This document shows positions 50,601 through 61,800 of a stretch of DNA of 64,000 nt, piece after piece. The stretch comes from Lineus longissimus. Lineage: Eukaryota; Nemertea; Pilidiophora; Heteronemertea; Lineidae. Numbering within the stretch: the first letter of the stretch is position 1; the number at the start of each line of letters is the position of its first letter. The stretch is taken from positions 11,966,001 to 12,030,000 of the forward strand of contig NC_088319.1 in the NCBI RefSeq assembly GCF_910592395.1, read 5' to 3'. The notes under the pieces are model-generated. The model worked only from the letters and a program-made list of their open reading frames with translations, was not told where the DNA came from and searched no databases. The translations under genes were made by a program, and so were the position numbers.

Positions 50601-50720
50601 TGGGTGATATGAATAAATACTAGCAAATGCTTTAACTTCAATTTTGTACAGAAAGGCCTAGTGTAAATGTACGTGGAGTTTTTGAAAAAAAGTATTCCCA
50701 GTCTTTATTTTATATCACCC
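50601..50720. mobile_element. MITE family C copy (TIR TGGGTGATATGAATAAATAC)
   Basis: Same palindromic structure as 13700-13819: left end TGGGTGATATGAATAAATAC, right end GTCTTTATTTTATATCACCC. The centre shares AGAAAGGCCTAGTGTAAATG in inverse orientation. Confidence 0.75.
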
Positions 50721-50984
50721 GTTGAATGACATCTGACGACAATGCCCTTAATATCTGAGAAAAAAAATTCAAACAATTTTTTGACGTTAGAGAAATGACG
50801 ATGAGATATGAATTCTTGTCCTGGACACGTTTACGAACTGAAAGTTCAATACCCTTTTTGAAAGGCAACCATCTTTTGAAATTTATGAGCAGTAGGCCTA
50901 TTCGTTGATATCATTGAGACTACCTTTGGAACTCTGGAACGGATTTGGGTTTCGAAGTTTAAAAGAAATCAGATTCAGTGGAGA

Positions 50985-52749
50985 ATGATGATGACTTCCT
51001 CAACTTTCCGACTCATTGCTCTTCTCGCGGCTCTGGCTGGCATAGAAGCGGGTAAGTGGTTGTATCCATTTCTGTAGCCGTTTCTTGTCATTTGCATATT
51101 TTATAAAAATTTCGATAAATGTTTGTGACTCGATGGAATTACAAAGTTTCCTGTGAAGCTTGGTGTAGTAGTCGAAAATGCCCCCACTGGAAAAGTATCC
51201 GGCCCGACTGTATTTTGGCTGATTATGGTACTGTGTATATGAATCTGTAGAGAAAACAACCGTCTATATCTCAGAGATTGAAAGCGCATCAAATCCTTTG
51301 TTCCCCGGACATATCCTGGGACATTTCATACATACATATACGCCGGTAACGTAACTGTCGCCTTGTCATTCATAACATTTGCGAGTCCTGTTTTCGCCAA
51401 GCCTTCAACAGATACAAAAAATCCACGAACGGCTGGCTTCCGGCCGATAAAGTTAACTTCCTTCAATTGACCCAATTAGTTTCAAATTTATTCAAAGATT
51501 CAGCAGCTCTTTCTGTGGTAAGTCACATTCCTTTTTATCGGGCTGCAAAGAGCTAACATGATTTTTGCTATCGTAGCTTACACTTTCCTGGACCACAGTT
51601 ATCGGCACGGCGTTTACACCATACAAATTTGACTACCGACTGGCTGTGGTCGCCGAAATGACGTTGTCCGATTTTATTTTCAGGTGCATCCACCACACCA
51701 ACCTTGGCTGCGACCGTACCTGCTGCATTGGCTGGATCGACAAGCAGTCTTCTCTATATACAAATAACAAGCACGGTGTCCTTCAGTTGCACAAATGCAC
51801 CCGGTGTCGTGTCCATAGGATACAAATGGTTGAAAGACGGAGTCGTTTTGAATACAACCACGGCCAGTGAATTCAACAAGATATTCGCTTGGAGTGATAA
51901 CGGATCATACACGTGTATAACAACGGAAGTCATGGCGGTAGACAGTATGCCCTCAAATCCTGTGGTCGTAAAAGCTGGGGGCAAGTATCAAAACAAATGT
52001 TTGCATTTGGTCCTGACGCCGACGCTAACTGGGTCGCATTGACCACCATATTGTTAAGCCATGTTATGTCATATAGCCACCCTGTTTTCTTGTAGCCCCC
52101 CCCCCCCCCGCAGCGCCATGTCATTTTTAGACGGAAAACCCCCATGCCAAGAGATATTTTGAGAATGGAACCCCTCCTCAACCACATGGGTGATATAAAT
52201 ACAAAATGCTCGATCACCTAATTTCCTCAGGGGATTAAATTCTTGATTTTCAAACAAGGATTTTCGAGGTCGGTCATTTGGCCTAACACGACCATCATGG
52301 CCGCGCCGGACTTCGCCTTCGCTTTTCTAATTTACGCCCAACATATCTTTTCAGGCCCAGTCCTTGGATCGGAACTCGAGATCAATCCCCTGGACATAAC
52401 CAGCCGTGGGGCCACTATCACTTGGAAGAAACCCACAGAACCATCAGACAGCTTTGCCATTTACAAAGTCGTCTTAAAGCCAGACACAAAAGGGGCGATC
52501 ATTATCGTTCCCACGAAGGATGCGACAAACCCATCCTGTGCTTTAACGAACCTTCAATCTCACACGGTGTACACAGTTACAGTATCCACTGAGACCGAAA
52601 TCGGAAGTGTAAAGGTTGAGGGCTATTCAAAATCTGCGTTGTTTGTTACGCGGGCGGCTGCCATGTTGCACCTCCCCGTAACCATGAACATCTACATCAC
52701 AAGTGCAGGTATGGTCGCCCTGTTTGCCTCGGTCGTCGCTGGCATTTGA
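50985..52749 (+). CDS. Ig-FN3 GPI-anchored surface protein, copy 1 (252 aa)
   Basis: Three exons joined in phase 1. Exon 50985-51051 encodes the signal peptide (STFRLIALLAALAGIEAG). Exon 51684-51980 encodes one Ig domain with VSFSC, YKWLKDGV and SDNGSYTC, the paired cysteines and Trp of the fold. Exon 52355-52749 encodes one fibronectin type III domain (ATITWKKPTEPSDSF, YKVVLKP, HTVYTVTVSTETEIG) and a hydrophobic end (AGMVALFASVVAGI) with no cytoplasmic tail, as in GPI-anchored proteins. Intron 2 starts GCAAGT, so it is a GC-AG intron; the duplicate gene has GTAAGT at the same place. The likely role is cell-surface recognition or adhesion, inferred from domains. Three ATGs stand in a row at the start; the first is used here. 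Confidence 0.9.
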
Positions 52750-52875
52750 ATGGAGAATTTTAAAAGTAGGGCAAGTGGAACTGTAGCTGTGTGACACCTG
52801 TGTGTCCCACTCTGAGCACGAACGATTTATCACTGTGGGTAAAGGTATTGGTTTACCTTTGCAACACAATCGAAA

Positions 52876-53740
52876 CAAGGCCCTCCCATTGGCACCCCCT
52901 AAAAGCGCTACCCACTGCCCACCCACTACCCGGCCAGTACCTCTCGTTCCGGGCCATATTCCGTGTTTTATTGCTACCCTTCTCGACTGGATGTTGCTGC
53001 CCGTCCCACTACTATACACTGTGCAACGGTCTACCCGGGTGTCTACCCGTGCAAACATTACTGATTTTTAGAAATCCACAGCACGATAACAACAAATAAT
53101 GTAAGCGTAACTCTTTTTTATTGCAAACGTCCACCACCAATGTCCAAACACATAACAAATACATACTACACCAAACTCTGGACTCTGATACAGTCGTGGC
53201 GGTCATTGTTCCTTTGTCACGCTTTATCCTGACTGCTTATATCACATAAAAACATGATTGTGTAATTCACACAAAAACGTGATTGGCGAATCACTTAAAA
53301 GCAGGATTAATAGTACAATCACGGTTTAGCTTGAATGAACCAAATCACGTCGAAGTCTGATCAAATCACACCAAAACGGGATACTATCGGCATTTGGTTA
53401 CCGATTTTTCGGGAGCAGAATTATTTCACACTGTAATACTGCAGACCTACCTAAAACCAGTAAACTTCTCATGTTATATTATGTGAATAGTCATCTAGTC
53501 ATAGGCAGAGATAAGCCTAGAAACCTCTGAGGTAGGCTTAACATTTGGTCCAGCGGCGATTAACTACCGGTAAACAATGGAAGTAAAGGGGGCGAGTACA
53601 AGCAATCCCGAGATATGGGCTGCACAGTGATATGGCCCCAAAGGTACTGGGTAGTGGGTGTGTAGTGGGTAGTGCATGGGTAGTGGGTGGTGCTTTTAGG
53701 GGGTGCCTAGGGGGTGCCCCTCCCATTACAGTGTTGGAGG
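52876..53740. repeat. Inverted pair of (TACCCACT)n-rich segments
   Basis: 52876-52985 reads CTCCCATTGGCACCCCCTAA, then ACCCACTGCCCACCCACTAC. 53615-53740 carries the inverse: GGTACTGGGTAGTGGGTG, then TTTTAGGGGGTGCCTAG and CCTCCCATTACAG. The pair could be ends of one element or an inverted minisatellite. Confidence 0.6.
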
Positions 53741-54653
53741 GGTACAATCGGATAAACATAATAAATGCGGTCCTTACGCCCCTCAAAATGGCTCGAACTA
53801 ATCTTTTGTATGTTTCTTTTGTGTCGTCATTTCCTCTCCAGGTAAGCACGTATTTTATTAGGAAAACCGATACCTTTAGCCACCGTAATGATAGCGTGTA
53901 CCATAAATATTAGCCAAAATGTTAGAATCACAGATCGTGGATAAATTGTACATTTTAACATGCATAAATGTTGCGGTATTCAAACGGCGATTCATCTTTG
54001 AATAAAATCTTCATGTGAGCTTTGTCGGACACGGATCGATGAACAATTAATGATATAAAATGTAAGTGGACCACGGCCTATTCGTCGTTTCTACTGCTTT
54101 AAAGGGACAACTTGGGCATGATATGTGTTGATGTTACATACAAAATTGGCTTCCGGCAGTACCGTGACTTCTCCAAACAGGATAATTGGAGAAAAAAATA
54201 TTGAACTGCATTGAACAAAGATGCGCTAAAATGGGGTGGAACCATTGTCCTGCCTGAAATTCACACGTCCTGTCCAAACCTGCCTAGCAACACTGGCAAA
54301 AATCTTTATTATATACGTGACACTAGAAGTGACGGTACATGGTGGCCAGGTAAATACCACGCCCAAGTTGTCCCTTTATGGAAACCACCCGGACTATAAC
54401 GCATAGAATATTGGAACATTTTGTAAATAGCACATGTCTAACAACACGATTGCGACCTTTTCACAATAGAATATTTTACTGCACATATCAATGTTTTGTG
54501 TCATTTCAAACGACAGTCTCTTTACAATATTCCACAAGCCTTTGGCTCAACTTGAACATGGACTATAGCCTTATTTGATTTACATCTTCATGAAGAGAGA
54601 ATTCAAACGTCTTTATTGCAGACCAAAATGTGTCTTTTATGGCATTTACGCTG

Positions 54654-54823
54654 TACAGTAGAACCTCTCTATTAACGACACTCTTTGGACTGACAAATGC
54701 GTTCTCCATAGAGACAGAGAGGTCAAAATCAAGTTAGACAACCAACTTGGGACCAAAACAAGCATCTTTAATAAAATGGACATCCTTTTTAGCGAAGTGT
54801 CCGCTAAGGGAGGTTCCACTGTA
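54654..54823. mobile_element. MITE family B copy (CAGTAGAACCTCTCTATTA) before Ig-FN3 copy 2
   Basis: Ends TACAGTAGAACCTCTCTATT and GGGAGGTTCCACTGTA are inverted repeats flanked by TA. The inner text ACCAACTTGGGACCAAAAC is shared, inverted, with 57429-57592. It stops ~130 bp before the start codon of copy 2, so it probably lies in its promoter or 5' UTR. Confidence 0.8.
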
Positions 54824-54955
54824 TATGGATCTCCAATTGGTATGTCTATTCTGACGACTCAAGAAGCGTCAGTGACGTGTCTGAATGAGACAAAATTTGG
54901 AACACAGAACAGGAACGAGTTTGCTTTATTCATGACAGATTCTGCCGCAAATGAT

Positions 54956-57259
54956 ATGGTGATGTCTACTATCTTCCACATTATTGCTCTTCTGACACTG
55001 GTTGACATCGAAGCGGGTAAGCTGTTGACCTGTGTGATACATATTGACACTCAAGCCTGTGATCCACTCCTACGACCCGGACTCCGTTACACTCTGATGG
55101 TTTAGAATGTATGTGATAGCCATTCCATAAATCTTTTTAGCTTTCGCATTTTACGAATTTCTGAAATCACGTGAGGTGGCCGTGTAATCAGGAGGACCTC
55201 TTTGACGCAGTGGCGGAGGAACTTCTTTCTAAACAGGGTGTACTATTCAGAGTAGCAGCGATAATATTCAAGCAGAGTAGGACGGCGCCTCATCACACTA
55301 CTGTCACTGCGCATGGAGTATGGTTGTACGCGTGCAAATCATTCAAAGAATTAAAGGCATACGCCGTTCGTTAAAAATTTTGAATTTGTAACTGAATATT
55401 GGGGAATAAAAAATGTCCAATTGCAGAAATACGTAAAAAATATAAATTTCAACATTGCCATTGTGTAGACTGATATACAAATACTATGAATACCAAGTTT
55501 AAACAAATTCGTATGCATAATAACTGCAATACGGCATTGTGTATTAGTGGATTTCTATTTAAAACTGGACCACAAGTAATTACGAACGGTGTACCTCCTT
55601 TAAGAGTTGACCACAGGCACCACCATTTTGGCGAAAACTTGAAATCCTCCAACAATTGTGAGGTGAATGCCAATTTAAATGGTGAGAGTCAGTTCTCTGG
55701 AAAACAAAGAACCGACTCCCACCCTTGAAATTGGCATTCACATCGTTTTGAAAGGGTGAAACTACGATTCCATTGTTATTTCGCAGCTAAACTCGCTAAA
55801 CCAACCTTGAGCACATCAGGATCTGGACTTGACGGATCAACAGGCAACTTTCTCTACTTACGAATGAGCGATTCAATGTCCTTCACGTGTGTACAGTCGG
55901 AAGCGGGTATAAAAGAATATCAATGGTTGAAAGATGGAGTCCTTCTCCAGACAACATCAACCAATTTACTCAAGAAATCGTTCGCTCACTGGACGGATAA
56001 CGGGGTGTACACGTGTAAGGTAATAGCATCCTCTGGCGTGGCAGACAACAGTGACCTCTCCGAGCCCGTGGCCGTAAAAGCTGGGGGTAAGTATCTAATT
56101 ACCGGATATTACATTCGAGACTCATTTTCATCCAGCAGTTTATGCGTCCCAAGCTCAATATGTGTCCCGGGGTTTGACCTCTGGACCCGGTTGTTCAAAC
56201 CGTTGCTATCTGCTAACGGTGGCTTAGCGGCCGCTAAATCACCGTTATTTTACCTTAGCGTGCCACAAAGTTTACACCGTTAAGCTTAGCTGCCACAATA
56301 CCACCACTAAATCAGTGAAATCACAATGACTCTAGTGCCCAGTGGGGTTTCGCCAAGTTTTAGCGGCACCCCTAGGGTTCCACTCAGTTAAGTAGCGGTC
56401 ACTAAAATTTAGGAGTCGCCAAAGTAATCAGACTTTAAACAACCGGGCCCTGAACTACCAGAGGTATCCCGTTCGTCGGAGCGGCTTCGAAGAGTTCACG
56501 GCTTGAGGGTGAAGATGATAGGGTTTTAAGGTTGCCAACCATACCTAAAACTCGGACACATAGAACACATAGCTCTCGATCGGAGCGCATAGAGCCAACA
56601 TACCCACCAGCAAGGGGGTCCGTGAGGAGGCTGTAGTGGCCGCATTTTCTCTTGACCATTAACACCCCTGGGATATACATAACTGAGCTCAGAGCGTTAC
56701 GAAACAAGTCCATATGCTTGGATCGGGTGTTTGCGAGTCGACTGTACTAGATAACGATATTTTCCAAAGAATTGCCCAGGACGTGGCGGTCGTTCACATC
56801 CCGCGAAATCCTCCCGGCCCCGAGTACGCCCTAGCGCCTCTCAATTTCATCATGATATTTTCAGGCCCGCTCCTCGGCTCGAGAATAGTGATCGTGGCCT
56901 CGGATATAACAAGCAATGCCGCCACCATCACTTGGGCGAAACCCACAGAACCATCAGACAGCTTTACCTCCTACAAGGTCGTCATCTCGCCAGCCACGGA
57001 AGGTGCAACAGCTTCTGTTCCCTCGAAGGACGTGGCTAACCCGTCCAGTGTTTTAACTAGGTTACAACCTTACACAATATATACTGTCACCGTGTCCACG
57101 GTGACAGAATTTGGAAGCGTAAAGGTTGAGGGCTACACAAAAGTAGGACTATTTCTTACGAGATCGGCTGCTCTATTGCACGGGCCTGCAGCCATGAGCA
57201 TCTATTTCACAGGTGCAACCATGGTCGCCCTTTTTGCCTCAGTGGTCACTGGTGTTTAA
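54956..57259 (+). CDS. Ig-FN3 GPI-anchored surface protein, copy 2 (251 aa)
   Basis: Tandem paralogue of the gene at 50985-52749 with the same exon plan and phases: 54956-55016 (signal peptide, STIFHIIALLTLVDIEAG), 55787-56086 (Ig domain: MSFTC, YQWLKDGV, WTDNGVYTC), 56865-57259 (FN3 domain plus tail). The third exon has exactly the same length, 395 bp, in both copies. FN3 motifs are ATITWAKPTEPSDSFTSYKV and YTVTVSTVTEFGSVKVEGY, and the tail ends ATMVALFASVVTGV. The Ig domains are clearly more diverged than the FN3 domains, which would suit a binding role for the Ig part. The start is the first ATG of MVM; the frame stays open upstream to 54776, so a longer N-terminus is formally possible but would bury the signal peptide. 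Confidence 0.9.
55353..55603. mobile_element. MITE family D copy in intron 1 of Ig-FN3 copy 2, inverted
   Basis: TTAAAGGCATACGCCGTTCG at the left and AATTACGAACGGTGTACC, then TCCTTTAAG, at the right. The internal text is the inverse of that at 28601 (ATGCATAATAACTGCAATAC). Confidence 0.8.
55601..55757. mobile_element. MITE family A copy abutting family D and ending at an exon acceptor
   Basis: Begins TAAGAGTTGACCACAGGCAC and CACCATTTTGGCGAAAACTT, runs to ATCGTTTTGAAAGGGTG, then is truncated about 30 bp before the Ig exon at 55787. Its right end is missing. Confidence 0.8.
56184..56449. mobile_element. MITE family E copy (GCCCGGTTGTTCAAA) in intron 2 of Ig-FN3 copy 2
   Basis: Left end GACCCGGTTGTTCAAACCG, right end TTTAAACAACCGGGCCC. 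Inner arms CTGCTAACGGTGGC and AGTTTTAGCGGCACC are shared with 60016-60250. Confidence 0.8.
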
Positions 57260-58808
57260 ATGAAGAAGGTGTATCATGTACACTGTAGGTATGACACATG
57301 GATGTAGCTGTGTGCACCTTGACGAAATAGTACAGATCATTGCAACAAAACAGGAAAATCTTAAGACACAATACCAGTACCTGCTGGCAGTATCGATTTC
57401 ACCGAGGGGCATCCAGATAAAAAAGTACTACAGTGGAATCTCCTTAAGCGTACACCTCTCTATTAAGGACACTTATTTTGGTCCCAAATTGGTTGTCTCT
57501 TCATTAATTCTGACATCCTCTATAATCAGCACACCTCCCTATCAAGGAAAGCCTTTGTCAGTCCAAAGTCCCAATAGAGAGGTTCTACTGCATTTGTCGG
57601 CATTGCAATTTTCAACTACTTGTAGTTCTGAAAGTTCAGGCCATCTTTTCGGATGAAACCAATGGCAACGCCAATAACGGGCAAAGTTATAACGTTAACA
57701 TGCAAAGTCACCGACCTAGTGCACCCCCTCAGGCTTTATGTCGGGGAGAACTCCCTTTTATAGCTGATCTTAAATATTCCACCAACTACCATCCACCATG
57801 ACTGCATGGGAATTACTGAACATTTATCGCACAAAAACTTATAGATAATAGGCACACGTACACGTAGTAACGATAGATATTGCTGTTTTTACTCATGTCA
57901 TCATCCATTGATAGTTTTATACGTTATGCACATTTTCCCGCGTGAACCGACGCTTCTCTGCACCAACAGAACCATCTTCCTTCCGCAGGACCATATAAAA
58001 TAATGACGACGTGGTTCTGTACCTGCTTGAATTGGCCGCCATTGCCTCCGAATGGCCACGACCACTTAAGTAGGCCATTTCATTATTTTAGGACGTTTAG
58101 GATCTCTAGTCACATGCAAGTTTGTGATATGGTTAAAATGATGCTTTAAAAACTTTTTGGTTGAAACATTTTAATTCTAAATGACATAGGTTTTTGTAAT
58201 TTTACCCCTAAAGACAAGTGAGAACGAAACTATATGGCCCCGGCCATTTTGACTCCTATTACATTGAACAATCGCAGTGTATATCGCGCAGTGTATAATG
58301 CTCAGTGACTGATACAACATGGAGGCTAATGCTGGCAGAGAGAATATGCATGAATATTCTGTGTGCTTTGTTGTTTCTGTTGAATAAAAAGATACATGGA
58401 AGATTCAAACATGTTATTTCTTGATTTTTTAAGTTGTTTAAATATCATGACGCTGCCGGCAACACCAGAAGTTAGGCTGCAAACCTCCCGGTCTGCCAGA
58501 AGAGTAGGTACTAGTAGAATTAAGACAAATTAACTGAGTGTTGAGATTTCGCCATCTGGCGAAGGCGGTAGACTCTCTCCAACTTGTGATGCTTGAGACG
58601 CCCGAACAGGGGAGAATAACGTCGGTAAGTGAAAACTAGATAGTCTCCGGATCATGGAGAAAAAGCGCCTACCCGCGCTGGCGACTGTCGCCCGCACGCG
58701 TATGAAGCGCCACCGCCGGGTTGCGTCGTTGAGCAATTTTGTGCGTGAAATGGCTCGGAACCAGGTCCTGCGTGAAGGGCCCGGAGTGCTGGGCCCAGCG
58801 TGCTCGTG
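57260..58808. other. Intergenic stretch between Ig-FN3 copy 2 and the cyclase gene
   Basis: Holds a family B MITE (57429-57592) and an AATAAA at 58383 that may serve the plus-strand Ig-FN3 gene. Nothing else was supported; the convergent cyclase ends at 58809. Confidence 0.55.
57429..57592. mobile_element. MITE family B copy, inverted relative to 54654
   Basis: TACAGTGGAATCTCCTTAAG at the left, AATAGAGAGGTTCTACTG at the right; inner TATTTTGGTCCCAAATTGGT is the inverse of the copy at 54654. Confidence 0.75.
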
Positions 58809-61800
58809 TCAAGTCCCTACACCGTCCGATGACTGTTTGTCCTTCTGGTTAGTTTTTGATTCTTTTGGTTGTTGTTGCCGGTTATCCATGGCTTCCATCG
58901 TGTCTCGGCGACCGATTAGGAAGTACCGCTCCACCTCTCCAATCCCCTGCGAGGAGGAACAACATATAATTAATCACTGTCTTTAAACGTAACTCAGTCA
59001 AAAGAATCAGATGGTTCATTCGCCACCGATGCCAGAAACATGTCGACTTACCTCCAATTGAATGACGTCACGCCTTTCTGTGATATACACGTGACCAGCC
59101 AACTTGTCGAGCCTTTCTTTACACGCTAAGGTGATTTGAATTTTCTGAGCTGCAAAGAATAGCGAACTCGTTATGGATGATGACAAAAAACCTTATTCTC
59201 ATAATTAAGGGACAATTTGGGGTGGTAAATATTGTTTTTTCATACAAAAACGCCTACCAGCTGGGCCGCGACTACTCCGAACACGATCATCAAGTAAATA
59301 ACTTGACTGCAATTAACAAGGCACAAGAACGGAATGCAACCGCAGATGTACCTGAAATTCGAATTCGAAACACAACTGTGGACATCGAACTACAAGGTGT
59401 CCTAGACGCTTCCTCTACCATGGCATCATACGCGTCGGTCACCCGTCCTATAGATGAGGTCCCGCGCTCAAAGTTGTCCCGGTTCTGGGGACATCGGGCC
59501 AACACCAGGCCATAAAGGAAATCCTCTTTGGCCGGCAGACATGTAATTAAAGGCACTGAATGACTATGAGCTTGATAACTAGCTTATTTGATATTCGGAA
59601 CCGGTCTTATATCGGTGACATTAGAGTTCACTTTCCTAAATTTATTTCGGCAATCACATTAGGCCTACCACCAAAGTGATTTCGCTTGCCAGCGAGCGAG
59701 CCACCTACCTACGCCTGTCGACTCCATCTTGGAAGCAATTTGGACGGTATGGCCGAACAGACAGTACCGTGGCATCTTGTTGCCAACAACCCCAGCTACA
59801 CAAGGTCCTGCAGTTAAAGTGAACAGATAGGCAGATGAGACAATCCGAAAAGCTGCACCAATTCTCTTTTTACCACATGGTTTTGAACTTTAATCATAGT
59901 TCGCGAGCAATGCACTCTCCAGTCCCCCAGATAAGTTGACGGAATGCTTTAAGTTCCTATTTATTATCGTTGTAAAATACGTTACACTTCTTCTGAATTA
60001 GCATTTTATGATTTTGAGCCCGGTTGTTCAAAGCTCGGCCATCTGCTAACGGTGGCTTGGCCGCTGCTTAACCACCGTTACATGTACATGTATCTTGCGT
60101 GCCGTATATAGCGTGCCGCCAAGTTTGTCCCGCTGTGCCACCACCTCAAGGGCTCTTCCATGGGGTTCCGCCAAGTTTAAGCGGCACCCCAAGGGTACCG
60201 CTGAGTTTTATTATCAGTCTCTAAACTAACAAGCTTTGAACAACCGGGTCTTGGTGTCTGCCTGATTTTTGTGATCGCCCAACAACAAATGGTCAGAATC
60301 CGTGCAGCCCTCAAGAGGCCTTTTCGAAGTCCACTTATTTATTCCGCAGGCAATATCATATAGGGTGTTCATGAAAACATGACACAGTTACAAGCTAGAA
60401 TAGTTTTTATTTAGTACACATGTTAATACATGATGAGCAGTTGCATTGTGCACAGCGTGCCTGTAATAATTAGCCATAGAGGCAATATGTGGATCTTTTT
60501 TCCGGCATCGACCGTGGCGGCCATCTTGATTAAATCATATTGATCAGAACTGCCTCCGCACAAGATTGCGCATTGATAATGATCAGTTTCTGAAGAAGAC
60601 TCGCTCTCTTCAGGTAGCACGGGGATTGAAATGGTCTTAAAGGGGTACGCCGTTCGTAATTACTGGTGGTCCCGTATGAGATGAACCCCCATCAGTAAAC
60701 AGACGTCGGTTTATGAGATACGCGGGGGCAATGACCACCAGACCCTGCCACTGATGCAATGCCGAAGTGCAGTTACTATGCATACAAATTTGCTGAAACC
60801 TGATATTTATAGTATTTGTATATCGGTCTACACGACGGCAATGCTGAAAGTATTATTTGGTACGTATTAACGCATTTGGAAATTTTCACTTTCAATTACA
60901 AATTTCAAATAATTGACGAACGGTAGGCCTTTAAGGAATAGCCTTATTATTTCCTTTAATTTAGCGCAACAAGGTATTCATCACGACATACATGTAAGGT
61001 ACTGGGCAGTAAATTGACGGGCATCCGGTCTCCCAGTCTATTGCATAAACCCGTGATAAATGCAGCTACGGAACACCCGCAGCCGCAATCAGTCCTTTGC
61101 GTTTGTCCTCGGCCACTTGACCTTATCAAGAGCGCGTTGCCGCAGGCAGTGGACGGGAGTAGTTTCTCCGTAGGGAATGGTCCGAGTCCGACCTGTTTTA
61201 TAGAAGCTCAGTAGGTTTGCGCAGTGATGTCCTTGCCCGGGTTTGTAGGCATGAACTCATTCTTGAGACGATACCACCATTCAGTTAAAACATCTATGAA
61301 TATGCATGGGGTTTGGTGGACCCAGCAATTTAGAGGAGAAATACATTTTTATGTAAGAGTATTTCATTTTGACTTGTAGTGAAAAAAATACAGTAAGTGC
61401 CGCCAATCGACTGTGCTGTCAAATCTACCGAGATATAAAGTTCAATGGAGACCGACTTCGCCAGTTCTTAACATGACCAGAGTCTTTCAATAAATATTTT
61501 ACAGACGCTGACATGACATAACCCTGTCAGATTTGACTAAATAATTGTGTCCGCACTGAGAGGTATGTAAACGTATGATGGGATTGGGACGAGCATTTGG
61601 TACCATAGAACACCCACACCAAATTAATCGCCCAGGCAATAAATCACGCAATATTTGCGTCACCAGAGCAATATCCCGCCCATCCTTGAATCCGGTGATC
61701 GGAATGTTTGTCACGTTTCCATGACAACTCCATTCTGTCTGTTTACGATGCACATCAATGGATGCATCTGCATACCGATTGCATTAACGACCCTCTCGAT

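Larger units (their letters stand above)
47913..50984. other. Intergenic stretch between GH31 gene and Ig gene pair
   Basis: Holds the GH31 3' UTR, a perfect 27-bp palindrome at 49412-49438 and a family C MITE at 50601-50720. No coding exon was supported. Confidence 0.6.
52750..54955. other. Intergenic stretch between the two Ig-FN3 genes
   Basis: Contains an inverted pair of TACCCACT/AGTGGGTA-rich sequences (about 52876-52985 and 53615-53740) and a family B MITE (54654-54823). No exon was supported. Confidence 0.6.

Noticed and set aside
58654-58986. 110-codon plus-strand ORF
   Set aside because: It overlaps the terminal cyclase exon (58809-58946) on the opposite strand, whose frame and splice acceptor are convincing.
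59177-59515. 112-codon plus-strand ORF with an acceptor-like TACCAG at 59250
   Set aside because: It lies in a cyclase intron on the opposite strand and has no partner exon or recognisable motif.
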